From Arsenophonus sp. aPb (GTDB lineage Bacteria; Pseudomonadota; Gammaproteobacteria; Enterobacterales; Enterobacteriaceae): a stretch of 64,000 nt of DNA. The translations under genes and the position numbers were made by a program. Of the stretch, positions 8,691 to 17,828 are shown one piece after another. The notes under the pieces were generated by a model that worked only from the letters and a program-made list of their open reading frames with translations, was not told where the DNA came from and searched no databases. How positions within the stretch are numbered: the first letter of the stretch is position 1; each line of letters begins with the position of its first letter. The stretch is from assembly GCF_029873475.1 (NCBI RefSeq), contig NZ_CP123499.1, positions 3,100,001 through 3,164,000 on the forward strand, in the 5' to 3' direction.

Positions 8691-10403
8691 TTGCGCTGGC
8701 TAAAAAACCTGATTCTTACACTTGTTGTACTGATTATATTTATTTATCTGATCATACAAACCCAGTGGGGCGCAAAACAGTTAAGTGACATACTAAGCAA
8801 ATATACCCTATACGATGTAAAAATAGGCGTTATCAGTCATCATCTCACTACGCCAGGCGAAATTGTATTACAAGATATTGCTATTCATAATAAACAAAAT
8901 AACTTTAAGCTAAAGGTCAAACAAATTACCTTTGAATTGCAGTGGCAAAAAATAGTTACAGGCTCATGGTTACATCGATTAATTGTTACTGAAGGTGAAT
9001 TAACGCTACCCTCTTCTCGCCAAACTTTTCCTCTCCATAGCAAAATATTGCAGCTAGAAAATATGAATGTTAGCTATCGAATCGGTAATATTGATGTGTC
9101 GGCAAGCAATATGACGGGTGGAATAACGCCCTGGCAACCAACTGCTCATAACCCATTTGGAGAGGGTAATTTTCAATTTACTACCGATCAGTTCGAAATT
9201 AATAACGTTCACTTAACAACCCTGCTTGTAAAAGGAAACTATAAAACCAATTTTCTTTTCATCGATGAGCTTTCTGCTTATCTCAATAATGGCGTTATTA
9301 ATGCAAACGCTATTCAATACACCGATCAAGCGCTTACTTTAGCAAAGCTGATGTTAACCAATACGGGTTGGCAATTTTCTTCATCACTTTCCCAATTGCC
9401 CCATAAGCTACGAGATATTAAAAAATTAAACATAAAAGAGCTAAATTTGACTGATACCCACTTCGAAGGAAAAGATTGGGCCATTGCCGGTTTATCAGGT
9501 AAAGTAAATAATATCGTTGTTTCAGCAGGTAATTGGAACAGTTCCAACAGTGAAATAAGTCTAAATATTGATGAATTAATATATAAAAATCAGCAAATTA
9601 GTCAACTAATGGCCGATATAACATTTACCAATGATATTCTGCATTTCAACCGTCTCGCTGGCTATTATGATAAAGGTCTTTTTAACATCGAGGCAAATTG
9701 GCATACCAAAAAGCAATCTATCAATATTATTAACGCACAATTAGCCGGCATACGTTATCAATTAGCGGATGATTGGTTTAATTTTTTTCAAACCCCCGTC
9801 CCCAATTGGCTGACTTCATTACATATTACCAATTTTAAATTAACTAATTCCTTACTTATGGATATTAACGTAAATTTTCCCTTTGAATTGACCAATGTTA
9901 ACGGTTATTTGACTAATATGGATTTGATTAAACAGAAAAAATGGCGATTATGGCAAGGAAAGGGAGGTTTTACAGCCAGTAGTGGTACCTTAAACCAAAT
10001 TACTTTACGACAACCTTATATACAAATTCTACCTAACAGTGATCTTTCTCTTAAGGTCGAGCTCAATACCAATATTGAAAATGGCTTAGTAAAATTGACC
10101 ACTAATATTCAACAGCAGGCCAATGATGGTGCTTTTTCATTATCAGCCAATGGAATAAATGTTGATTTAGCAATATTAAATCAGTGGGGATGGAAAAATT
10201 TACCCATACAAACACTAGCGGATTTCAATTTCACACTTAGAGGCAACTTGTTGGCTAAACCGATTACTCAAACTTTAACAGGAGAACTATTCTATCAAAC
10301 CCTAAGCGGAGAAAAAAAAGCTTACTCTATGATTAAAGGTGAAATAACAGCCCAAAGCGATAGTCAAATACCATTGACTACTGCTAACGAAGAAAAATCT
10401 TAG
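8691..10403 (+). CDS. yicH: AsmA-family inner-membrane-anchored protein YicH
   Basis: The 570-residue product (E. coli YicH 569) has one N-terminal transmembrane helix (about residues 5-24) followed by a long periplasmic beta-rich region. AsmA-like proteins have repeating beta-groove architecture and are implicated in moving phospholipids to the outer membrane; a specific role for YicH is not established. TTG at 8691 (MRWLKNLILTL) is chosen because it begins right before the helix and a GAGG-type element lies 10-14 bases upstream. Shared landmarks with E. coli are GGITPW, DWAIAGL, PNWLTSLHI and LNQWGWKNLP. Convergent with yiiD. Confidence 0.9.
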   Translation: MRWLKNLILTLVVLIIFIYLIIQTQWGAKQLSDILSKYTLYDVKIGVISHHLTTPGEIVLQDIAIHNKQNNFKLKVKQITFELQWQKIVTGSWLHRLIVTEGELTLPSSRQTFPLHSKILQLENMNVSYRIGNIDVSASNMTGGITPWQPTAHNPFGEGNFQFTTDQFEINNVHLTTLLVKGNYKTNFLFIDELSAYLNNGVINANAIQYTDQALTLAKLMLTNTGWQFSSSLSQLPHKLRDIKKLNIKELNLTDTHFEGKDWAIAGLSGKVNNIVVSAGNWNSSNSEISLNIDELIYKNQQISQLMADITFTNDILHFNRLAGYYDKGLFNIEANWHTKKQSINIINAQLAGIRYQLADDWFNFFQTPVPNWLTSLHITNFKLTNSLLMDINVNFPFELTNVNGYLTNMDLIKQKKWRLWQGKGGFTASSGTLNQITLRQPYIQILPNSDLSLKVELNTNIENGLVKLTTNIQQQANDGAFSLSANGINVDLAILNQWGWKNLPIQTLADFNFTLRGNLLAKPITQTLTGELFYQTLSGEKKAYSMIKGEITAQSDSQIPLTTANEEKS

Positions 10404-10450
10404 TTACATCGATTAGCTGCCAATTTTAGTATTATGGTCAGCAAGCCAGA

Positions 10451-11368
10451 TCATTTCTGTTTTTTACGATCAGCTAATACCATGTAAGTGCCGGTAAATA
10501 GTGAAGCGTGAGCGCTTTTTTCACTACCAATATCGACATCTAACTCAACTACCGCCTGGCATCCTCTTGCAAGCCGATCTAAAGCACCGCGGATATTACA
10601 AAGATCAGCCACTGCATTTGGACGACCAACAATCGGTTTATGATAACGAATATGCCCATCAACCAAAATAATATTACCACCCAGATGTCTTTCCTGTAGT
10701 AATAACCATATTAGCCCCCAACCAGTTAAAGTGGCTAATGAAAACTGACTACCAGCAAAAATGCTATGGTGAGGATTTTGATTTCTGCCTTCAGACATAC
10801 TGGTGATAAAACTCTGACCGGTATACTGCACGATCTTTATTCCCATCTTTTCGCTTAAAGGAATTTTTTCATGCCAAATTTTTTGTAATTGATTACACCA
10901 ATCAGGTCTACGCAAAATTTTATCCAGGGTTTGCACCTTTTTTATCATCAAAAAATGCTTCACTGGTGTAAGAAGCTGACTTGCAATAGGACCCCGATTT
11001 TTAAATCCTAAACAACGAAAAAAAGGCACTGCCTCCTCACGGACACTAGAAACAATTCTTTTTACCCCTTCCTGACGTGCAACAGATTCCAATGCCATGG
11101 CAATCAATTTCCCTAATCCTTTGCCTCGCATACTAGGATGGACAGATAAAAAACGGATAGCACCTTCATCATCTGCATTTATATACAAGCGACCAATGGC
11201 AAGTATTTGACCCGCTTCATTCACTATCATCTGATGATGAGCAGTGGAATCATAACCGTCTTTTTCGGAGCCAGGTGGTTGATGGAAAGGTTTACGTAAC
11301 ATCTCCCAACGAAACTGATAATAATTTTTAAAATCGGCTTCTGTTTTTGGTACTCGCAGATGATACAT
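10451..11368 (-). CDS. yiiD: GNAT acetyltransferase/hotdog thioesterase fusion YiiD (FabY)
   Basis: Two domains in 305 residues: an N-terminal GNAT fold (about 1-145; RFLSVHPSMRGKGLGKLIA is the acyl-CoA pyrophosphate loop) and a C-terminal YiiD-type hotdog domain (about 165-305; HHSIFAGSQFSLATLTGWG, VDGHIRYHKPIVG). The E. coli homologue has been linked to malonyl-ACP decarboxylation that can prime fatty acid synthesis; I recall this from the literature and cannot test it here. A strong GGAGGG ribosome site precedes the ATG. It lies directly downstream of dtd in the same direction, as in E. coli, and is slightly shorter than E. coli YiiD (329). Confidence 0.92.
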   Translation of the reverse strand: MYHLRVPKTEADFKNYYQFRWEMLRKPFHQPPGSEKDGYDSTAHHQMIVNEAGQILAIGRLYINADDEGAIRFLSVHPSMRGKGLGKLIAMALESVARQEGVKRIVSSVREEAVPFFRCLGFKNRGPIASQLLTPVKHFLMIKKVQTLDKILRRPDWCNQLQKIWHEKIPLSEKMGIKIVQYTGQSFITSMSEGRNQNPHHSIFAGSQFSLATLTGWGLIWLLLQERHLGGNIILVDGHIRYHKPIVGRPNAVADLCNIRGALDRLARGCQAVVELDVDIGSEKSAHASLFTGTYMVLADRKKQK

Positions 11369-11409
11369 AAAATTCCCTCCTTTTAATAAATAATGGCAGA
11401 GTTTATAAA

Positions 11410-11847
11410 CTAAACCTGCAAGTAAAATGTTACTGGACCATTATTCGTTAAATTAATTTGCATATCAGCAGCAAACTGCCCTGTTTCTGCTTTTATTCCT
11501 TTCGATCGGCACTGCTCAATAAAATAATGATAGAGTGCATTAGCTTTATCAGCAGACGCACTATTTGAAAAACTAGGTCTCATTCCTTTTTTAGTATCAG
11601 CGGCTAAAGTAAATTGGGAAACAACTAGCACACTTCCGCCTACTTGCTGAATACTCAAATTCATTTTATTGTGCTCATCATTAAAAATACGATAACCAAT
11701 AATTTTTTCACACAACCGTTTAGCTTTCTGCTCACTATCCTCTTTTTCAATAGCTAAAAAAACTAATAAACCTTCGGCAATATGACCAACACATTTTTCT
11801 TTAACTATCACATTAGCCTGAGTCACACGTTGAATTAAGGCAATCAT
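11410..11847 (-). CDS. dtd: D-aminoacyl-tRNA deacylase
   Basis: Hydrolyses D-amino acids and glycine mischarged on tRNA. Starting at ATG 11847 (MIALIQRVTQANV) the protein has 145 residues, exactly the E. coli length; a start ten codons upstream is open but adds a non-homologous tail. Catalytic and substrate motifs are SQFTLAADTKKGMRPSF and the C-terminal NNGPVTFYLQV (Gly-cisPro motif here reads GPVT). It lies between yihX and yiiD; rbn (yihY), which in E. coli separates yihX from dtd, is missing. Confidence 0.96.
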   Translation of the reverse strand: MIALIQRVTQANVIVKEKCVGHIAEGLLVFLAIEKEDSEQKAKRLCEKIIGYRIFNDEHNKMNLSIQQVGGSVLVVSQFTLAADTKKGMRPSFSNSASADKANALYHYFIEQCRSKGIKAETGQFAADMQINLTNNGPVTFYLQV

Positions 11848-11909
11848 ACAAATCCTGTATAACAACAAAGATAACATTAAACTAAGTATTATTTCTGCAA
11901 TATCGGTGG

Positions 11910-12530
11910 CTAATCTTCTTTAGCGAGGATGCTGAAATCATAGTTAGCAAAATATTTTGCGACACTATTTTTATCAGTAACATGCCAGCTTTTAATACCC
12001 AACTGTGCGGCTGCAGTAACATTTTCCTCGCTATCATCAAAAAAAATAGCCTTTTCAGCAGCAAATCCCTCTGATTGTAAAACATATTTATAAATTTCCA
12101 GATCAGGTTTACGCATTCCGAGATCTTGGGATAAGTAGAGAAAATCTGAAGAAGCTGCGATTTCAGGATAATGAGAGGGCCAATAATTTTGATGTAAACG
12201 ATTTGTATTCGATAAAATAACAACTCGATGGCCTTGCTCTCGTAAGCGCGTCATAATTTCAATCACATCATAACGTAATGAAACAAAGATAGCATTCCAT
12301 CCTAGAGCAAACTCTTCAAAACTTAACGACAAACCTAATTTTTCACTGGTAAATTCAGCAAATTCAAAATCAGAAATTTTATCACATTCATGGAGTTTTA
12401 CGGTTTCATCTAGTTCAAATTTTTGCGCCAAACTATTAATTGGAATCTTACTCAATTCACTCCATACCTGTAGAGCTCGATTAAAGTCGATATTAATAAT
12501 TACATTACCCATATCGAAAATATACAGCAT
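11910..12530 (-). CDS. yihX: HAD-family glucose-1-phosphate phosphatase YihX
   Basis: Cytoplasmic haloacid-dehalogenase-type phosphatase; E. coli YihX acts on alpha-D-glucose-1-phosphate. The 206 residues begin MLYIFDMGNV, with nucleophile Asp6 in DxGN; motif II is the Ser/Thr at VVILSNTN, motif III the Lys in GMRKPD and motif IV FFDDSEENV. All are intact. The last dozen residues are longer than in E. coli (199). It heads the yihX-dtd-yiiD group, 62 bases before dtd. Confidence 0.94.
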   Translation of the reverse strand: MLYIFDMGNVIINIDFNRALQVWSELSKIPINSLAQKFELDETVKLHECDKISDFEFAEFTSEKLGLSLSFEEFALGWNAIFVSLRYDVIEIMTRLREQGHRVVILSNTNRLHQNYWPSHYPEIAASSDFLYLSQDLGMRKPDLEIYKYVLQSEGFAAEKAIFFDDSEENVTAAAQLGIKSWHVTDKNSVAKYFANYDFSILAKED

Positions 12531-13140
12531 AAATTCTCTCCATAGTGATTAACATAACTTTACTATATCAGTATTAAACAGATCAAACCGAAGAAAATAA
12601 TTATTTATGATAAATAAAAAAATTTTATAAAAATTATTAAATGAATTTATACAATATAAGCTAAACTTAATGTAATGAAAATAAATTTAAAGCTAATTAT
12701 TAGCCCTATTAAAAAGATATACATGTATATTAATTTAAAATTAGAAAATAATTTTATTCCAATCTCCATTAATATCAGATATATAAAACGTTTAACACTA
12801 TTTAATTTTAGATAATCAGGTTCTAAAATGATAGTTATCTATTGAATAGACTTGAAAAAATACGCTTAGTAGACCTGCGTAGTGGGATTATAACTTTGAT
12901 TCTTTGTTATTTAACATATTATTCAATAACCATAATACCTAACTTAATATTATCTGTTATTGATTGTATAATGATAGCGTAATGTTTTGTTAATCTAATA
13001 ACTGTAAAAAATAGTAAAATTTTATATTAAATGAAATTTTTATTATTAATTAAATATAAAATCAAAATTATATAAAAATTATCAATTTAAAATTTACTAA
13101 TCATTTAAACTGCTAACTAAGTAAATGGTTTTATTTTATA
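12531..13140. other. AT-rich spacer, no recognisable content
   Basis: About 610 bases of nearly pure A+T with stops in all frames. No gene, tRNA or clear hairpin is visible. It ends where a decayed HlyD-type fragment begins, so it may be the eroded remains of a longer secretion gene, but no further protein similarity can be read from it. Confidence 0.5.
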
Positions 13141-13441
13141 ACAATTGTCATCGTTCCAGATTTAACCGCGAATAAAGCAGAAACAACATGATTAAATAAA
13201 GATATCGGCTCTGTTCGTGAGGGAAAATCACCATTGTAAAAATAGAAGCCATTCCCTATACAACGTACGGTTATTTAAGCGGAAAAATAAAAAGTCTCAT
13301 TTACAATGCACCGCTAGACGAGAAAAAAGGATTAGTCTACTCTGCTTTAGTGAGTTTAAATAACACTTATTTTGATTCTAACCACCCATTTTTTCAATAA
13401 AGGCGGCTATGACGTTTAGGGCTGAAATAAATACGAGTAAT
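13141..13441 (+). pseudogene. Relic of an HlyD-type type I secretion membrane-fusion protein (C-terminal fragment)
   Basis: In one frame from 13141 the translation contains TIVIVPDLTANKAETT, a stop, then LNKDIGSVREGKSPL; after a frameshift near 13235 it continues KIEAIPYTTYGYLSGKIK, then LDEKKGLVYSALVSL. After a stop at 13398-13400, another frame gives AAMTFRAEINTS. These line up in order with the C-terminal part of HlyD (VIVPE.., QNKDIG.., KVEAFPYTRYGYLVGKVK, EDQKLGLVFNVIVSV, GMAVTAEIKTG). HlyD links the inner-membrane ABC exporter to TolC. With at least one in-frame stop and two frame changes and no N-terminal part, it is dead. It lies directly upstream of a calcium-loop protein, a plausible former substrate. 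Confidence 0.85.
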
Positions 13442-13531
13442 TGACTATTCACTCAGTCCATTACAGACCATTGTGGAAAAAAGTTTTTAGCGACATTAAC
13501 GATAGCATAAACTTTTCAAGGACGATTCATC

Positions 13532-14758
13532 ATGACAGAAATAAATCATTATCATATTCATAAACTTGAAGATATGAATTTCCATCGAGAGCTAGATAAA
13601 TTTGATTTTACTGCACTAAGTCAGCCTGAAATAACGGTCTTTGTTGCTCCAGCAGGGAGCCCTATTTATGATGATCAAGGAATTGAAGAAATAGGGGAAT
13701 CAATGACTGGACATATTTTTCTCGGTGTTAAAAATGTAAATTACAAAATGGGTAAATTTGAAGCGATCAGCATTGGGCTTAGCCCAGCTGAGGATTGGGG
13801 CACAGCTAATAATAACCTGTCATTTAATGACCATCTTCGTTATAAAAATGCATCTACTCTTTCAATTACATCCGATACCCCCAATTTTTATAATGATGTT
13901 GAAAATCTTACTACTATTATTAATAATTATAAAACAGGTAAAACAGCGATACCTAACGACTCGCTTGCCAGTAGTCTATTTATTCAAGAGTATGTGCTAA
14001 AGCAAGCCAATATTACCGGAATAAATATACCTTTCACGCCTTATAGCGCCAAAAACCAATTATCGTCTATTGCTGATAGTTACAGAACACCATTAATTAT
14101 TGATTTAAACGGTGATGGTGTCCAAACGGTGGCTGATAGTCTCGGCGTCAGCTTTGATTTTGCCGGAAAAGGAAAGAAAGCGCAAACAGGTTGGGTACAC
14201 CCTGATGATGGCTTATTGGTGTGGGATAAAGACAATGATGGAGTTATCAGTAGCGGAGAAGAGCTATTTGGTGAAGATAGCCTGTTAGCCAATGGTACAA
14301 AAGCAAAAGATGGTTTTTCTGCTTTAGCGCCATTTGATAATAATTTGGATGGATTGATAGATAAAAAAGATAATTTATGGTCTGAAATAAAAATATGGCA
14401 GGATAAAAATACCGATGGCATAAGTCAAGCTAATGAATTAACCGCAATGGAGTCAATTGGAATCAAGTCAATTGAATTAAATGCTAAACAAACTAATTTT
14501 TATGATAAAAACGGCAACTTCCACCAATTAATGGCAAAAGTAAACTGGGATAACAATAAGCAAACTGATATTACTGATGTTTTGTTTCATCAAAATAACC
14601 TGAATAACTACACGTCGGGTTTACAGCAAACACTTGCTCAAATTATCGATGCGATGGTCAGTTTTTCCCCTTTAACCCACCATGAATTTGCATTAATAAC
14701 ATCTAAACATTACGAATATAACACTAGTGTTTTTCTGGTGCCTAATAATCTGAGCTAA
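13532..14758 (+). CDS. Calcium-loop (EF-hand-like/RTX-associated) secreted-type protein
   Basis: A 408-residue protein with no signal peptide. The N-terminal half (about 35-180) is unassigned, with TGHIFLGVKN resembling a domain at the head of many large calcium-binding repeat proteins. From residue 186 it follows the common module PLIIDLNGDGVQT...GWVHPDDGLLVWDKDNDGVI..GEELFG. Acidic loops of DxDxDG type begin at D191, D232, D269 and D291 and should bind calcium. Such proteins are usually exported by type I systems; the HlyD relic just upstream supports that, and with the exporter gone this protein may be stranded or use another system. No glycine-rich nonapeptide block is present, so the tail may be truncated. 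A clear AGGA precedes ATG 13532. Confidence 0.7.
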   Translation: MTEINHYHIHKLEDMNFHRELDKFDFTALSQPEITVFVAPAGSPIYDDQGIEEIGESMTGHIFLGVKNVNYKMGKFEAISIGLSPAEDWGTANNNLSFNDHLRYKNASTLSITSDTPNFYNDVENLTTIINNYKTGKTAIPNDSLASSLFIQEYVLKQANITGINIPFTPYSAKNQLSSIADSYRTPLIIDLNGDGVQTVADSLGVSFDFAGKGKKAQTGWVHPDDGLLVWDKDNDGVISSGEELFGEDSLLANGTKAKDGFSALAPFDNNLDGLIDKKDNLWSEIKIWQDKNTDGISQANELTAMESIGIKSIELNAKQTNFYDKNGNFHQLMAKVNWDNNKQTDITDVLFHQNNLNNYTSGLQQTLAQIIDAMVSFSPLTHHEFALITSKHYEYNTSVFLVPNNLS

Positions 14759-14766
14759 TAATAATA

Positions 14767-15575
14767 ATGAAAATTTTCCGTATAGTGATGATGGGAATGT
14801 TGATTATGGTTGAACCAGCATGGGGGCAAAACTACCTTGCACCAAGAGATAGTCGCTTATGAGATAACTATAATGAGCTAGAATTTCGTAATATGCCTGG
14901 TTTATCCAAATATGCCCCCTCGCCCAAAAACACGGAAAGACGTGGTTGCGCTTTTTAAAAAGGGAAAAAAAGAAAACGATGAATATAGTAATTATGCTCT
15001 GTTTTCTTTATTTTCCATAGGCTGTTTTGAATTAGGTAAACTATATCAAGAAGCTAGAGCAGAAGAAGAGTGTCATATCGCGAACCATTTTTTAAACAAG
15101 ACATTAGAAATTAATCCTAATAATGTAGTAGCTTTATATTATTCTGCTACCAACTATAAAAAAGGATACGGCGTCAAAAAAGATATTTTAAAAGCAATAG
15201 ATTATTATGATAAAGCGTATCGCATTGGTGGAAATAAAATTTTTACCGCTATTGACTCACTTTTTGTTATTTTCTTTTATGGGAAACGTGGTGTCCAACA
15301 AGATCTCAATAAAGCTAAACACTATATAGAAATAGCGGCAAAAAATGGTAGCCAGAAACACCAACATTTTTTAAATAACTGGGATACTCATGTTTTTCTT
15401 TTAAAGACACAGCAAGGATCGGATAAATGTTTAGAAAAAAATAGGGACGAGCCGAAGTGGGTAAATAAGTGTATTCAGCGTTCTGAAAAGGAACTAGCTG
15501 AGTACATTGAAAAAAAACAAAGCAACTCAAACTGAAAAGTGGCAAGAAAATGCCTACCAAGATCCATCTGATTGA
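14767..15575 (+). pseudogene. Broken Sel1/TPR-repeat secreted protein
   Basis: ATG 14767 opens a signal-peptide-like stretch (MKIFRIVMMGMLIMVEPAWG) and continues QNYLAPRDSRL, a TGA at 14860-14862, then DNYNELEFRNMPGLSKYAPS. One extra A in the AAA at 14936-14938 moves translation to the frame of the long open stretch (14912-15535), which gives VVALFKKGKK.. and Sel1/TPR-like helices (ALYYSATNYKKGYGVKKDILKAIDYY, KRGVQQDLNKAKHYIEIAAKNGSQ). A further slip in the A run near 15509-15517 would extend it to a stop at 15573-15575 (EKWQENAYQDPSD). So one ancestral periplasmic or secreted repeat protein is split by a stop and one or two frameshifts. An internal start at 14912 could make a signal-less fragment of 207 residues. 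Sel1 repeats mediate protein contacts; no function can be assigned. Confidence 0.7.
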
Positions 15576-15739
15576 CAGCGCATTAGTATCTGATTAAGCG
15601 CGCCCACTACGAATGAAATTAATCCTAATAAAATTCATTTAATTCTAAAAAATTTGCTAATTACAGCATATAGAATCAATTTAACCACAAACAATAAACC
15701 CCATTCTTTATGGTTAATATTATATAACCAATAAGAATT

Positions 15740-15769
15740 AAACAAAGGTGTTATATAACACCTTTGTTT
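15740..15769 (-). terminator. Terminator downstream of typA
   Basis: A perfect 30-base palindrome (arms of 15 bases, beginning AAACAAAGGTG) lies 25 bases past the typA stop. On the reverse strand the stem ends in TTTGTTTAATT. It can act on both strands and also closes the converging region to the left. Confidence 0.75.
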
Positions 15770-15793
15770 GCATCAAAAAGCCAATGATTTTAT

Positions 15794-17617
15794 TTAGACT
15801 TCTTTATTTCGGTGGGCACGACGGCGGTCGTTTTCTGTCAAATAACGTTTTCTTAAACGAATTGATTGTGGGGTAACTTCCACTAATTCATCATCATCGA
15901 TAAACTCTAATGCCTGTTCTAATGTTTTCTTGACCGGCGGAGATAACGTAGTCGCTTCGTCTGTTCCTGAAGCACGCACATTGGTCAATTTTTTACCGGT
16001 TAAACAGTTAACAGTCAAGTCATTAGAGCGGGAATGGATACCAATAATTTGTCCTTCATAGACTTCAGCACCATGACCAAGGAATAACTTACCCCGATCT
16101 TGTAAACTATAAAGCGCATAAGCTACTGCTTTACCTTGACCATTTGAGATCATGACACCATTTTGTCGGCGACCGATTTCACCAGGGCGTACATCATCAT
16201 AGTGACTAAAGGTTGCATACAGCAAACCTGTCCCTGATGTCATGGTCATAAACTCAGTTCGAAAACCAATAAGTCCACGACTTGGAATAATATAATCAAG
16301 CCGTACCCGTCCTTTACCATCAGGCAACATATCGCGCAGTTCACCTTTACGTTCACCTAATGCCATCATAACATCGCCTTGGTGCCGCTCTTCAATATCG
16401 AGGGTAACCTGTTCAAAAGGTTCTTGTTTACGACCTTCAAATTGACGGAAAATAACTTTGGGTCGAGAAACGGCTAATTCGAAACCTTCACGACGCATGT
16501 TTTCAATTAATACTGAAAGATGCAGCTCACCGCGACCGGAAACACGGAAAGCGTCGGGATCTTCAGTCTCTTCTACCCGTAATGCAACGTTATGCACTAA
16601 CTCTTTTTTCAGGCGATCTAAAATTTGACGGGAAGTTACATATTTTCCTTCGCGGCCACAAAACGGTGAAGTATTAACACAAAAATACATACTTACCGTT
16701 GGCTCATCAACGGCCAGAGCTGGTAATGCTTCAATATTATTTGGATCACATAAAGTATCTGAAATATTTAATTCACCCAGACCCGTTAAGGCAATAATAT
16801 CACCGGCTTGAGCGATTTCAGAATCGATACGCTCTAATCCTAAATGCGTTAATACCTTACCCACTTTACCACTACGTGTTTTGCCTTCATTATTGACAAT
16901 AGTGATGGTTTGATTTGGTTTCACTGCTCCACGCTTAATGCGACCAATACCAATAACACCCAGATAATTGTTGTAATCAAGCTGAGATATTTGCATTTGG
17001 AAAGCGCCCGCCAGATCAACTTGCGGCGGAGCAACATATTTTACTATTGCTTCATAGAGTGGCGTCATATCTGCCGCCATTTCATTATAATCGGTTCCAG
17101 CAATACCATTTAAGGCTGAGGCGTAAATGATCGGAAAATCAAGCTGCTCATCAGTCGCTCCTAAGTTGACAAACAGATCAAAAACTTGATCAACTACCCA
17201 ATCAGGCCTAGCACCCGGACGATCAATTTTATTGACCACCACAATTGGTTTTAAACCGTGGGCAAAAGCTTTTTGCGTGACGAAGCGGGTTTGCGGCATC
17301 GGGCCGTCCATTGCATCAACCAATAGCAACACACTATCAACCATTGACATAACCCGTTCAACTTCACCACCAAAATCAGCATGGCCCGGGGTATCAACAA
17401 TATTAATTCGATAATCATGCCACTTGATGGCGGTATTTTTTGCCAAGATCGTAATGCCACGCTCTTTTTCCAAGTCATTGGAATCCATCACACGCTCATC
17501 GAGGTTATTACGTTCACCAAAGGTGCCAGATTGTTGTAATAATTTATCGACCAGTGTCGTTTTTCCATGATCGACGTGGGCGATGATGGCGATATTTCTT
17601 AAATTTTCAATAGACAC
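15794..17617 (-). CDS. typA: Ribosome-associated GTPase TypA/BipA
   Basis: Translational GTPase related to EF-G that assists 50S assembly and stress, cold and virulence adaptation. The 607 residues (E. coli 607) show G1 AHVDHGKTT (13-21), G2 RGITI, G3 DTPGHADFGGEV, G4 NKIDR, then domain II, EF-G-like domains III and V and the BipA-specific C-terminal domain ending in RRRAHRNKEV-type basic tail. Start ATG 17617. The glnA gene usually divergent from typA is missing, replaced by the orphan paralogue pair at 17.8-20.0 kb. Confidence 0.97.
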   Translation of the reverse strand: MSIENLRNIAIIAHVDHGKTTLVDKLLQQSGTFGERNNLDERVMDSNDLEKERGITILAKNTAIKWHDYRINIVDTPGHADFGGEVERVMSMVDSVLLLVDAMDGPMPQTRFVTQKAFAHGLKPIVVVNKIDRPGARPDWVVDQVFDLFVNLGATDEQLDFPIIYASALNGIAGTDYNEMAADMTPLYEAIVKYVAPPQVDLAGAFQMQISQLDYNNYLGVIGIGRIKRGAVKPNQTITIVNNEGKTRSGKVGKVLTHLGLERIDSEIAQAGDIIALTGLGELNISDTLCDPNNIEALPALAVDEPTVSMYFCVNTSPFCGREGKYVTSRQILDRLKKELVHNVALRVEETEDPDAFRVSGRGELHLSVLIENMRREGFELAVSRPKVIFRQFEGRKQEPFEQVTLDIEERHQGDVMMALGERKGELRDMLPDGKGRVRLDYIIPSRGLIGFRTEFMTMTSGTGLLYATFSHYDDVRPGEIGRRQNGVMISNGQGKAVAYALYSLQDRGKLFLGHGAEVYEGQIIGIHSRSNDLTVNCLTGKKLTNVRASGTDEATTLSPPVKKTLEQALEFIDDDELVEVTPQSIRLRKRYLTENDRRRAHRNKEV

Positions 17618-17828
17618 AAATTGTTACCATATTATCTAACTGGAAAGGATTAAATGACTCTGGTCAAGCAGTGGCTTGCCGGTAGGCATCTACACATATG
17701 CTGTTATTTTACACATAATATTGGCGGAGTGAAATAAATGTGAACTGCATCAAGTTAAATAATCCGCCTAAATGGACAGATTATTACTTGAAAGGCATTT
17801 TATACGATTGAATAAAATTATTCCTCTG

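Noticed and set aside
11882..12223. 113-codon reverse frame overlapping yihX
   Set aside because: Lies inside yihX in another frame, and yihX has all HAD motifs.
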